NCBI GenBank assembly: GCA_026874595.1
Contig: CM049314.1
Location: forward strand, 1,513,318 to 1,577,317
DNA: 64,000 bases
Reading direction: 5' to 3'
DNA from: Sipunculus nudus
Lineage: Eukaryota > Annelida > Sipuncula > Golfingiida > Sipunculidae
Below, in pieces: positions 10,490 to 21,844 of this stretch. Both the position numbers and the translations under genes were made by a program. The notes under the pieces were generated by a model. That model did no database searches and was not told where the DNA came from. It was given only the letters and a program-made list of their open reading frames with translations. Position 1 is the stretch's first letter. Each line of letters starts with the position of its first letter.

Positions 10490-11479
10490 ATGCAGTGTCG
10501 TTTCTTTACACCACGTCGGAGAAGGCCATTGTTCTTTATTATTCTATCAATTTCCATGATAGAGCTACTAATATCACAGCCTCATAGTCAAACACTCGCT
10601 GGATATTCTGTACAAATGTGGTCACAGGAACCGGGAGAGATTGAGCTGGAACACGAGCGGCACACCATACCGGGGCCCACGTACATCACAACTGATATAA
10701 ACAATAGAAAACTTGGAAATGAAATGTTTAACTATGCTGCCCTACTTGGGATCGCGAAAAGAAATAATATGTTCCCCGTGTTTCCAGAAAACTCCAGATT
10801 GTACGAAATCTTTAAAACATCTTTACCAACGACGGGAAATTTTTCAGAGTTTGGTCCATATCTACAATATTTCGAGCAACCCAGATGCTACGATCCACAT
10901 ACAGAGCATTTACCAAAAATTAACATAATGCTTCAAGGTTATTTTCAGTCCTGGAAATATTTTGACGATGTATCTGATGAAGTCAGAGAGCACCTTAGTT
11001 TCCATGACGACCTAGCGAGTGAAGCTGATGAGTATCTGCGGGCCATAATACCAGCAAACAGACAGGACCCTTCCATTGTCAGAATTGGAGTTCACGTGCG
11101 TCGTGGAGATATGTTGATGATAGAGAAATTTAGAGACGAAGTTCCAGGACCGGGGTATTTCCTCAGGGGCATGCGATATTTCAGAAAACAGTTCAAGAAA
11201 GTTGTGTTTATAGTATGCAGTAATGATATAAAATGGTGCATGGAGTACTTGAAAGGTCCCGACGTGGTGTTCTCCAAAAGTGGATCGGCCAAAATAGACT
11301 TGGCTATTTTGTCTAAGTGCCAGCACACATTAATATCAATTGGCACCTTCGGCTGGTGGGCAGCGTGGTTCGCTAATGGTACGACAATATATTATAATTT
11401 CTTTAAATCAGACAGAACACTTAAATACATGATGCGTCGCAGACCATATTTTAAACAAAATTGGATTGCAATGCTCTGA
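10490..11479 (+). CDS. Alpha-1,2-fucosyltransferase-like protein (GT11), copy 2
   Basis: The 329-residue translation is identical to that of 435-1424, including HVRRGD at 202-207 and GTFGWWAAW at 285-293. The 434 bp upstream are also duplicated, so both copies should have the same promoter. Intact ORFs in both copies fit a functional gene pair, a very recent duplication, or an assembly repeat of one locus; sequence alone cannot decide. Confidence 0.9.
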   Translation: MQCRFFTPRRRRPLFFIILSISMIELLISQPHSQTLAGYSVQMWSQEPGEIELEHERHTIPGPTYITTDINNRKLGNEMFNYAALLGIAKRNNMFPVFPENSRLYEIFKTSLPTTGNFSEFGPYLQYFEQPRCYDPHTEHLPKINIMLQGYFQSWKYFDDVSDEVREHLSFHDDLASEADEYLRAIIPANRQDPSIVRIGVHVRRGDMLMIEKFRDEVPGPGYFLRGMRYFRKQFKKVVFIVCSNDIKWCMEYLKGPDVVFSKSGSAKIDLAILSKCQHTLISIGTFGWWAAWFANGTTIYYNFFKSDRTLKYMMRRRPYFKQNWIAML

Positions 11480-11492
11480 TGTATATACAATG

Positions 11493-11494
<2 letters not shown>

Positions 11495-11543
<49 letters not shown>
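11495..11543. repeat. (TA)n microsatellite downstream of FUT copy 2
   Basis: Counterpart of the tract at 1441-1489. Confidence 0.95.
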
Positions 11544-11547
<4 letters not shown>

Positions 11548-11940
11548 TAATTAATTCATTTGATAAAGTTGAAACCTCTTGACAGGTACGTGACTACCTT
11601 TTTTATAACTGTAGTCAGGGGCAAGTTAGGACTTAACTGTTCTCATATCCCACCCCCCCCCCCCCCAACTTCCACCCCTCGTGATACTTTATGTGGATAT
11701 GGATTATGTATAACCAGTACTGTTGCTCTTATATAGAGAAGATGATATGATCATCAGACAGTTAAGTTACCCGCTTTCTACAAATTATAATCAATAATAA
11801 GATTGATCTAACGTTCTGTCTTTTTTTAAATAAAAGTACATGTACTTATGAAAAGAGCAACTCGCGGTTCAACCCGGTTCTCCAGTGTCCACAAGACTGT
11901 ACTTTTCACATAAGCCTTTGAATAATCACCCTGTAAAATA

Positions 11941-11943
<3 letters not shown>

Positions 11944-12031
<88 letters not shown>
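11944..12031. repeat. (TA)n microsatellite upstream of PLE copy 3
   Basis: Counterpart of 1891-1976, with the same internal TTTA interruption. Confidence 0.95.
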
Positions 12032-12033
<2 letters not shown>

Positions 12034-12125
12034 CAGAAAGGGTTTGATTGCCATTCCAGGATCAAAGTGCTCGATACATAAAGTAGAGCTGCTATAAGTT
12101 CATAAAAATGCATCAATGCATTAAT

Positions 12126-12174
12126 GTCACTACCCGCAGGTTTCGTGCGCACTGCGTGGCACTCATCAGGTGAC
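12126..12174 (-). ncRNA. Hammerhead ribozyme motif, 5' inverted end of PLE copy 3
   Basis: Minus-strand motif with intact GUCAC/GUGAC stem I, CUGAUGA, stem II, GAAA, two-pair stem III and GUA. It is a perfect reverse complement of the 3' motif at 13467-13515. Confidence 0.85.
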
Positions 12175-12236
12175 TGAATGGGGTTGGTTTGTGTTTGTTC
12201 ATGTATAGGTGCGTGTGCGAGAAGCCCTGGAAAAAA

Positions 12237-13414
12237 AGAAACAACTCGTCATTTGACGTCACAAACGGCAGTTTTGACGGGGCAGAAATCTGCGAGAACG
12301 TAGGACTGTTCATACTTCACACGCTCAGTAAAATAATCACCTCAGAAAACATAGGACTGTACCGGGATGACGGATTAGCCGTACTCAAAGGAATGACGGG
12401 ACGAGCAGCAGACAAACTCAGAACAAAAAATAACTTAAAAACTCCAGCTTCTTGGCATCAAGATCACAGCCGAGTCCAACCTAAACACAGTTAATTTCCT
12501 TGACGTGACTTTCGACCTGAAGAACAACTCATATAAGCCGTACAGAAAACCAAATGACAACCCTTTATATGTGCATAAATTGTCCAACCATCCACCTCAA
12601 ATCATCAAGCAAATTCCAGAAGCGATCGGCAAACGTATATCACAGCTCTCCCATGACGAAGAATCATTCCATTCCACCGCCCACATCTATAACGACGCGC
12701 TAGAAAACTCAGGACACAACGAAAGAATTAGCTACAGCAAACCCCAGCAAAACAAACAGAGGAATAAACGGAGAAGAAACATATGGTTCAACCCTCCTTT
12801 CTGCAAGAGCGTAAAAACAAACGTCGGAAAAATGTTCCTGCGCCTGATTGACAAACATTTCCCACCCGGCAGCCCTCTTCACAAACTCTTCAATAGAAAC
12901 ACTATAAACGTCACCTACCGCTGTCTCCCAAACCTGGGCAGGATCATTAGAAACCACAACCAAAAAGTCCTACAACAAACATCGAACCCCAAACCCAAGC
13001 GAGCTTGCACTGCAGGAATAAAGGAGAACGCCCACTGAACGGCGACCAATAACAAGTGTTGTTTACAAAGCTGATATAACTACAAATAACGGGACCGTCT
13101 CATACATAGGAAACACAGGAAATACTTTTAAAAGCCGCTATGCGAACCACAAGAAGTCGTTTAAATACAAGAAGTATGAAACAGAAACAGAACTATCAAA
13201 GTATATCTGGAAACTGAAACGCCAAGGCACCTCACACAGTATCACATGGTCTATTATAGCTAAGCCAACTACAACAACAATGAATAACAGGTGTAACCTA
13301 TGCAAACAAGAAAAGCTACAAATCATGACGTACAAAAGAACGCCACTCCTTAATAAACGAAGTGAATACCTTAACACTTGCAGGCATCATACAGCAAAAA
13401 CCAGCCAACCGTAA
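12237..13414 (+). pseudogene. PLE RT / GIY-YIG remnant, copy 3
   Basis: Same content and same disabling frameshifts as the remnant at 2184-3361: RT palm with YRDD, thumb block WFNPPFCKSVKTNVGK, and nuclease block SYIGNTGNTFKSRYANHK. It spread here by segmental duplication rather than by new retrotransposition. Confidence 0.85.
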
Positions 13415-13466
13415 ATAATCTCGCACACGCACCCATACATGAACAAACACAAACCAACCCCATTCA

Positions 13467-13515
13467 GTCACCTGATGAGTGCCACGCAGTGCGCACGAAA
13501 CCTGCGGGTAGTGAC
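13467..13515 (+). ncRNA. Hammerhead ribozyme motif, 3' end of PLE copy 3
   Basis: Identical to 3414-3462 (offset 10,053), with all core residues intact. Confidence 0.85.
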
Positions 13516-13542
13516 ATTAATGCATTGATGCATTTTTATGAA

Positions 13543-13576
<34 letters not shown>

Positions 13577-13625
13577 AAACGATGAAGAAGCAAACACTTT
13601 AAATTCAGAATATGATTCTAACAAC

Positions 13626-13673
13626 ATTCATCTGAAGATCGAGTCGTATCCCGTGGAACAGTGTGTAGTGAAT
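13626..13673 (+). ncRNA. Degenerate second-family hammerhead motif, copy 3
   Basis: Copy of 3573-3620. It keeps the GGAA lesion. Confidence 0.5.
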
Positions 13674-13759
13674 TTACAGTGTTGTTTGTCTTCATCGTTA
13701 TATCGATCTGGCGTTGTCTGAAGGCCATAGAGCACTTTACACCGGAGGGTAAATCTACC

Positions 13760-13761
<2 letters not shown>

Positions 13762-13823
<62 letters not shown>
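13762..13823. repeat. (TA)n microsatellite at the duplication breakpoint
   Basis: Long TA tract. In the left copy (3710-3730) the TA run is short and followed by different sequence, so this tract marks the end of duplicated DNA. Confidence 0.95.
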
Positions 13824-13826
<3 letters not shown>

Positions 13827-14595
13827 TATGGACGTGGGTGGGTGTATGTGTGTCTATGTGTGTGTGTGTACGCGAGTGTATAATTGAATGAACTTATTCG
13901 CTCATATTAACTGCGGACGCTTGCGTTTACTGTAAATGCTGAGCATTTCGCATCGTGATAAAGACATTATAGCAATATTGATAAATGTCAGATCTGCCCG
14001 GCATGATGGTGTGCGGGGAATATCTCTTTCTTCAAGTACGTGCCAACTATGTTCTGACCTGTTCCCTATAGAGAATTTTCAGCTGTTTATATTTCCGTTT
14101 CTCCAGTGATATTTTATATGGAGTAGGTCGGAAGAACTTCATCCTATGGCAGGTTGGCAGTGACAGTGCAAGAATCAAATCAGAGACGGACAGTCTGCCT
14201 TATAATTGTTTTATACAATTTTAATGAATAAATAAGCCAAGGCAAGTGAAATTAATATTATATAAAATTACTAAAAATATAAAATAAATAGTATATTTAT
14301 TTTTTACTGCAAATTGTTAAATGTAAAATTTATTAAAAGACAAATATAAAAGTCTGGTACAAAGATTTCTCTGAGTATGTAAATACCATAGTTGATTAGC
14401 AAGTATAATCAAGCCCAGGGCATACATGGAGGGCAATACAAAGCCTAAAGGTAAACTTAGAAGGCTTAATAATAACATATTATTTTATTGTATTCCCGTT
14501 ACATTTTCGAAGGAAAAGGGGGCTTAAAAATAACGTACCTCCATCATACCTCAAGAGACAGTTCCACGAAATGATATTGACCTACCGTCATTAAT
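13824..14595. other. Non-coding spacer
   Basis: Starts with a GT-rich run (13826-13875), then AT-rich unique sequence. No gene seen. Confidence 0.5.
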
Positions 14596-16138
14596 ATGTG
14601 TGTGCGTGTGTAAGGTACGCGTGAATGTGAGAGGGTGTAGGTGCCCGCGTGTGTGGAAGACACAATTTTTGTGTTTGTAAGGTACGTGTGAATGTGAGAG
14701 GGTGTAGGTGCCCGCGTGGTTGGTAGACACAATTTTTGTGTTTGTAAGGTACGCGTGAATGTGAGAGGGTGTAGGTGCCCGCGTGTGTGGAAGACACAAT
14801 TTTTGTGTTTGTAAGGTACGTGTGAATGTGAGAGGGTGTAGGTGCCCGCGTGGGTGGTAGACACAATCTTTGCGTGTGTAAGGTACGTGTGAATGTGAGA
14901 GGGTGTAGGTGCCCTCGTGTGTGGAAGACACAATTTTTGTGTTTGTAAGGTACGCCTGAATGTGAGAGGGTGTAGGTGCCCTCGTGTGTGGTGGACACAA
15001 TCTTTGCGTGTGTAAGGTACGTGTGAATGTGAGAGGATGTAGGTGCCCGCGTGGGTGGTAGACACAATGTTTGTGTTTGTAAGGTACGCCTGAATGTGAG
15101 AGGGTGTAGGTGCCCTCGTGTGTGGTAGACACAATCTTGGCGTGTGTAAGGTACGTGTGAATGTGAGAGGGTGTAGGTGCCCGCGTGGTTGGTAGACACA
15201 ATTTTTGTGTTTGTAAGGTACGCCTGAATGTGAGAGGGTGTAGGTGCCCGCGTGTGTGGTAGACACAATCTTTGCGTGTGTAAGGTACGTGTGAATGTGA
15301 GAGGATGTAGGTGCCCGCGTGGGTGGTAGACACAATGTTTGTGTTTGTAAGGTACGCCTGAATGTGAGAGGGTGTAGGTGCCCTCGTGTGTGGTAGACAC
15401 AATCTTGGCGTGTGTAAGGTACGTGTGAATGTGAGAGGGTGTAGGTGCCCGCGTGGTTGGTAGACACAATTTTTGTGTTTGTAAGGTACGCCTGAATGTG
15501 AGAGGGTGTAGGTGCCCGCGTGTGTGGTAGACACAATCTTTGCGTGTGTAAGGTACGTGTGAATGTGAGAGGGTGTAGGTGCCCGCGTGGTTGGTAGACA
15601 CAATTTTTGTGTTTGTAAGGTACGCGTGAATGTGAGAGGGTGTAGGTGCCCGCGTGTGTGGAAGACACAGTTTTTGTGTTTGTAAGGTACGTGTGAATGT
15701 GAGAGGGCGTAGGTGCCCGCGTGGTTGGTAAACACAATTTTTGTGTTTGTAAGGTACGCCTGAATGTGAGAGGGTGTAGGTGCCCTCGTGTGTGGTAGAC
15801 ACAATCTTTGCGTGTGTAAGGTACGTGTGAATGTGAGAGGGTGTAGGTGCCCGCGTGGGTGGTAGACACAATGTTTTTTGTTTGTAAGGTACCCGTGAAT
15901 GTGAGAGGGTGTAGGTGCCCTCGTGTGTGGTAGACACAATCTTTGCGTGTGTAAGGTACGTGTGAATGTGAGAGGGTGTAGGTGCCCGCCTGTGTGGTAG
16001 ACACAATCTTTGCGTGTGTAAGTTACGTGTGAATGTGAGAGGGTGTAGGTGCCTGCGTGTGTGGTAAACACAATTTTTGTGTTTATAAGGTACGCGTGAA
16101 TGTGAGAGGGCGTAGGTGCCCTCGTGTGTGGTAGACAC
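14596..16138. repeat. 67-bp minisatellite, about 23 copies
   Basis: The unit contains GTAAGGTACG, TGAATGTGAGAGGGTGTAGG, TGCCCGCGTG and GTAGACACAAT. The first three starts (14611, 14678, 14745) are exactly 67 bp apart. Two main unit types often alternate: one with CTTTGCGTGTGTAAGGTACGTGTG-like ends and one with TTTTTGTGTTTGTAAGGTACGCCTG-like ends, giving a 134-bp higher-order pattern. All three minus-strand frames are open because the unit lacks stop codons; no protein is inferred. Confidence 0.95.
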
Positions 16139-16225
16139 TTACCATCAAAACCATGATAGTATAAAAGCTATAGGACAATTTGTACGTATAAAATACTTCT
16201 ACTACTACATTAACTGCCACCACCA

Positions 16226-16267
16226 ACACAACTACTTATAATAATAATAATAACAATAATAATAATA

Positions 16268-16306
<39 letters not shown>

Positions 16307-16443
16307 ATTATTATTATTATTATTATTATTATAGAAAAAAAATAATATTAAGTATAATAATAATAATAATAATTAAATAACAATAATAAAAAATAATTAT
16401 AATACTAATAATAATAGTAACAATTAAAAAAATAACATAAAAG

Positions 16444-16491
<48 letters not shown>

Positions 16492-16935
16492 TAATTGTAA
16501 TAATAATAATAATAATAAAATAATGATAATAACAATAAAATACTAGCGATGATAATGATAAAATAATAATATAATAATTCAATTATATGAAATAATAATA
16601 ATAATAGTAATAATAATAATAATAATAATAAAATTAATTAATAACAATAATAATTATAAAATAATAGTAATTATAATAATAAAAATGATAATAATTATAA
16701 TAATAATAAAATAATAGATAAATAATAGTAATAATAATAAAAACAAAATAATAATAATAATAAGTAATAACAATAAAAATGATAATTATAATTATTTTAA
16801 TGATAATAATATTAAAATGATAACAATAATAAAATAATAATAATAATAATAAAAAACTAATAATAAAATAACAATAATAATAATATTTATAATAGAAAAT
16901 AATAAAAAATAATAAAAAATAAAATAAAACTTAAA
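16226..16935. repeat. AAT/ATT trinucleotide tract
   Basis: About 700 bp of imperfect AAT and ATT trinucleotide repeats with small interruptions. It can fold because an ATT run (16267-16333) faces AAT runs. Short ORFs in it are low-complexity artefacts. Confidence 0.95.
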
Positions 16936-17804
16936 CAATATGAAAATGGACAAACAATAATTCTCAATCCGCGTAATGCCTATACATCATCTGAAGTGCG
17001 TGCCCTTCTTCACTCGACAAGGATGGTTTATATTGGGTCCAGTGTATTCGAACGGTTATTCCACTGTGGTAAGTGTCCACATGCGGTCTGCATGGTCATC
17101 CTTATCTTGAATGTAACCTTGATTTTGAATGTGGCCCTAAATAAGAGGATATCTTTGTATAGAATTTCTCTGGGGTGACCACAGGCTGGTGACTGCCCCA
17201 TGAACCAGGTGAGATACAGGGTCTTATATTCAAAGGGGGCTCAAATCCGTGTCACGGGTCACAGTGTGCCCCCGAGTGCCAGTAAACTTTATACTCTAGC
17301 ATGCAGAGGTAGGCAAGAATATCTTGGGCTACTTTTCGATATTAGGCGGTTATTATTCTATTTTCAAGCTTCTTAAAGTTACTTTTTTCACATACCAGGC
17401 GTATTTAATATACATGAAATCTAGCGTTTTCTCCTTAAAATATTATGGTATCTTTATATGTTTCATTCCAAGTCCTTTTCATTACTCGTTTACAACAGAG
17501 GCAAAAACGTTTTCATTTCACGCGATCAGTGTGACAAACATAAACAAAGCTAGCATGCCAACTGGTAGCCGTCCCTCGTGTTGAGGCTTTCAGCTGGGGT
17601 TTCATTTGTAATTCTTGTTTCATGTTTCATGTTTCTTGTGTGGGAATTCTCGACATCGGACCTCTGGTCACACTGAGTTGTTAAAACGGACACGCGTGTT
17701 TATTCAACCAGAAAACCCTAGAAGTGAAACAACTGAACTTTAGACAGTATGTCCGTGCGCCGGGGTGGTTCTGCTAGGAAACTTTTATGTCAGTCAAAAT
17801 GAAA
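16936..17804. other. Non-coding stretch
   Basis: No gene recognised. Short ORFs at 16996-17178 and 17324-17584 show no family motif and lack codon-level support. Confidence 0.45.
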
Positions 17805-18020
17805 AATAAGCGTAAGATCAAACACATATTATTGGAAATGTTTATGTACCATCAAATAACAAAAGCGTGAGAAAAAAAACACACTATTGTAAATGTTTAT
17901 GTACCGTCCAATAACAAATAGCGTGAGATAAAACACATTCTATTGTAAATTTTTATGTACCGTCAAATAACAAATAGCATGAGATTAAAAACATACAATT
18001 GTAAATGTTTATTATCCGTC
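17805..18020. repeat. Short tandem array, about 56-bp unit, four copies
   Basis: The phrase TTTATGTACCRTC..AATAACAAA..GCRTGAGA recurs at about 17841, 17896, 17952 and 18008. The last copy is degenerate. Confidence 0.8.
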
Positions 18021-20320
18021 CCTGCCATGTAGTAGCAAATTTATACAGCATACACACTTGGTCATCTTGGTCCTAAATTTTGAATGCAGCCTTGACCTTT
18101 AACGTAATCCATGTGTACTCATAACAACAAGCTCGACCAAAACAGAGTTATACTGTTAAGTGTCACATCAGATCACACCCACGTCACTGTGTGATGCCGA
18201 TATGGGACAAAATCATGACGCCTGGTCGTCGGAATAAAGGGACGTTGAATTACTCTTATAAAACTAGACAGCACCGGCAGAGCGCATACCTCCGCCAACA
18301 CCTGTGGCAACTTCCAGTCCCAAATCAGTATATATTCCAATAATAAAAATTAATTGAATTAAATTCATTGAACATTTTAGTTGAAATTAACATAATTTGA
18401 AACAAATGCCTATTGCCAATTCTTCAATCTTAAAATCATTTTGTGCTGTGAAAAAAATGATAAAAATCAGTCTTGTCTGTGTCAATTGTTTTACACAGGC
18501 TCTGAATGAGTCATGATTAATTTAACAGAAAAGAGTGAGTGTGATGTATGGTCCGGAGCAGCCAGCAAACAGTAGATTGACAGGACTGTGGGACGTTAAT
18601 GATAACGTCGCTGTCCTGGACCACCTTCCATAATTTTTACATCACCATGACGACGAGATGTCAGTTACTTGCTATAGCCCATGAACGTTAAAGGTACTTC
18701 CATCGTTCGCAAGATACGCCATCTATTTCAAAATTGATTTTAAGAAATTGTGTGGGAGCGTGGGTCATAATTAAAAGAGATCCTATAAGAATTTTTGGGC
18801 GATTCAGATTTTTTCATATGTTTTATGGCAAACACACGAGACAGCAGTCAAAAAGAGCGGAACTGCATTATTAAATTAGAAACCATATTTAAAGATATGA
18901 CTCTGACACACATACACACACACACACACGGCCGATCACATAACCCAGCGTTCCTTAGGTCGGCATAGTAGGTTATATTATCACCCTTGGTGGGCTGTTG
19001 TTTAACAAGAGTAAAGTTCCATAATCTCCTCATCCCTAGTCGGCTATCAGTTATAGCCAGATATCATTGGCTATCAGTTGCACACTCCTCACATTGTGAA
19101 TGCCACGACTGTCCAGACGCGGTGAATTTAAGTCATTTTTATTTGAGTATTTTTACTTTTAGTAATTTTACCTCGGATCTACCCGCTTCGCCTGATAATT
19201 CATGGACCTCCTGTTGTCTGATCGTATCACACAAATACCAAGAAATTTTTCAAACGCATAGGTATGACAATGCATTTGTTAGAGTCATTACTGTATACGT
19301 AGTTAATAAATGTATTCGAACTGGTACTTGATACTGCATACACATAGAGAATAACATTATTCAAGTAGGCCTAAAATGTTAGATTCTCAGTCACCCTCCC
19401 CACCCCATTAAACATTTTGATTTTTATTTTCAGGAGAAATTTTGAGTTCTAGCAGCTCGGATAATAAAAATAAAATAATAAAATTTCGATAATTTCCTAT
19501 TATTAAGTTGCGCAAATTATATTTTCTATCATAAAAAGTTTAAAATATCGCTCGCAAGCAAAAGTTAAAAAAAAAGTACCTTAGAAGCTAACATTTTTTT
19601 TTAACTTCAAAAATACCACTATTTTTAGCTCGTACAATCAAACGAATCTACATCTCTATCTTTATCTCAATTAAATCTACATGGCAAGTATACGTATACC
19701 AGTCTGTATCAGTGTATGGTCCAACACTAGCGACACTTATCTACGGTGACTGCACTAAAGCTGTGGGCTCTATATATAATCATGAAAAAGAAATTTTTTT
19801 TTATGTATCAGACATTATCAGAGCTCTGTAACGGCGAGTTTCCTAGCGGAGTTTCTAGTTTTTACTCAATTTCTCTGGACAATACCAATGATGTTCGTTT
19901 ATTTGACCCGAACACAACAGATGAACGTAGGCGTAGTGCGTATGCTCGTGGCAAAGGTCTTTCGCAGAGTGAACCGGGACAACATGGTCTGAGGTTCGTC
20001 GCTGACGTCACAGCTGGCGAGTGCACGGAAGTGACCGAGAGGCGTATATTAATTGTTGACCATGGCTTCTTCAGTCTAACTTCAATATTTCTCTATTACA
20101 CATTCATCATCATCATTATCATTCAGCCCTCTAAATAGTCAAATGCCCTATCGATAAGGTACACCGTGGGCGAAGGAGACCATCTACACTTGCCCCGTCC
20201 TTACTTGAGGATTACCTGGATACCAGGGCTACACATTTAGTGCATCAACACTACAGGAGCTATTAGCTATCAGGATCACGGTAAGGTTTTTTTCTACGGT
20301 TTTCTACGCTTCGATACGCC
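18021..20320. other. Non-coding stretch
   Basis: No convincing gene. There is a CA run near 18908-18929. A 130-codon ORF at 19746-20138 has no recognised domain. Part of it (about 19885-19955) resembles 54128-54195, so it is more likely a dispersed repeat. Confidence 0.45.
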
Positions 20321-20321
20321 A

Positions 20322-20440
20322 CGTATTTTTTAATAGAGGAAAGAATGCCTGCGAAAAGCGACGTATTTTTTAAAAGAGGCACGAATGCCTGCGATAAACC
20401 ACGTATTCTTTAAAGGAGGCATGAATGCCTTCGATTTTCT
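20322..20440. repeat. Array of three units of about 40 bp
   Basis: ACGTATTYTTTAAWRGAGG and GAATGCCTKCG recur at about 20322, 20361 and 20401. Confidence 0.75.
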
Positions 20441-20479
20441 ATGACCTCTCCACATACGATGTGATATTTTCTATTTTCT

Positions 20480-20722
20480 ACGAAATGCGATGACGCATAG
20501 ACAACATTTAACCATACCCAAACCATTCTAAAATGCGATGACGCATGGGCAACATTTTACCATACCCAAACCACACTGAAATGCTATGACACATAGGCAA
20601 CATTAACCATACCCAAACCATACTGAAATGCGATCGCGCTTAGGCAACATTTCACCATACCCAAATTATTCTGAAATGGGATGACGTAAAGGTAGCATTT
20701 CACCGTACCCAAACAATTCGTA
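20480..20722. repeat. 48-bp tandem array, five copies
   Basis: GAAATGCGATGACGCATAGG, CAACATTTAACC and ATACCCAAACCATTCT recur at about 20485, 20533, 20581, 20628 and 20676. Confidence 0.85.
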
Positions 20723-21766
20723 TTTCATGCCTTTGACCTTCTACGATTTGCTAAACTGGTTAGGTGGCCACACACGCTGCAATTTCCGTCGATTTTCAAT
20801 GAAAATCTAAGAAAACTAATATGGATAGTAACGAGTGAGGCCTGCTTAAAATGGTTAAAAGATATTGAAGAAATGATAAAATACATAGAAATAAGCCGTG
20901 TTAAAACAACACCCATATTCACTGAATACGTTATTGGATGTAATTTGACTGCCTCCGATTCCACATTCTGTTCACGCTACACACGTACCGTATTCATTCC
21001 CTTTTCGATGCACATCGGTGAAACCGAATAGGAAGGTAGTTCCGTATCAGATTAATTAATACGGTACCTGTGTGTTAAATGTGTACGTGTCCAATACTGT
21101 TTTCGTAATGTATACAAAACATAAAGAAGTGTTATGCGCATGCGCTGTAATAGGAAACACATAAATTGCATCGAATGCCTTATCGAACATGGTACGTTTA
21201 ATGAATGCGTGTCGAAATTCCGCAATGCATACAAAATAAGAATTTTTACACGCATGCTCTATTATACAAAACACGAGAATTGAATTGACACTTTTCGGAC
21301 ACGCTTTTTCTGGAGTAATATTAACACGAAGTGTATCAATTACCGGTTATTAAATTTAGTATATGGAAATCGTATTCGAAAAGCTTGTAGTGTGTAAACA
21401 ACATGTTACCTTAGTATTGGCCGTGTGAGGTTTTGCCGATACACCGTTGTGTCGGTATCGTCAGATGCCCCGCATCGATACGTTCGACATATAATGATAG
21501 TCTCTAGGTTTTATTTTAGGAATTAAACGTACTGAACGGCATCAGTCAGAAATGATTTGAATGGGGTCTTACTGGCTAATTGTTTCTACATAAAAATATA
21601 TTTCATATGGTTTGAAAATGAATTTTCTGAGAGGAAGGTCAAGGTCGTATAGAGTGAGCGGACCTGTTTGCATGGTGTAAAATATTTATTTTATCAGGAT
21701 AACAAAGTAGCCAATAAGTCTAATGCAAATGCTGACCTGCATAAAAAATGAAAATTTAACATGTAC
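20723..21766. other. Non-coding stretch
   Basis: No gene recognised. Short minus-strand ORFs at 20725-20964 and 21052-21274 carry no known motif. Confidence 0.45.
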
Positions 21767-21768
21767 AC

Positions 21769-21839
<71 letters not shown>
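21767..21839. repeat. (TA)n microsatellite
   Basis: Pure TA tract of about 70 bp. I see no hammerhead core on either side. Confidence 0.95.

Positions 21840-21844
<5 letters not shown>

Larger units (their letters stand above)
12093..13548 (+). mobile_element. Defective Penelope-like element, copy 3
   Basis: Full counterpart of copy 1 (2039-3495), with inverted ends at about 12093-12221 and 13420-13548. The broken RT/GIY-YIG reading frame lies at about 12237-13414, with YRDD near 12363. It has one base fewer than copy 1 in the 5' inverted end, which restores a perfect hammerhead stem I. Confidence 0.85.
10056..13773. repeat. Segmental duplication, right copy
   Basis: Begins with GAGACATGTACTTGAAGG and ends inside a TA tract, beyond which the copies diverge. 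Only two small length differences were noticed before that point, one near the C/TA tracts and one base at the inverted PLE end. Confidence 0.95.

Noticed and set aside
14544-16138. Three overlapping minus-strand ORFs of 486-515 codons
   Set aside because: They are frame-rotated readings of one 67-bp minisatellite without stops; no start context, no domain, and all frames are equally open.
19746-20138. 130-codon ORF as a gene
   Set aside because: No domain; part of it is a dispersed repeat also found at 54128-54195.
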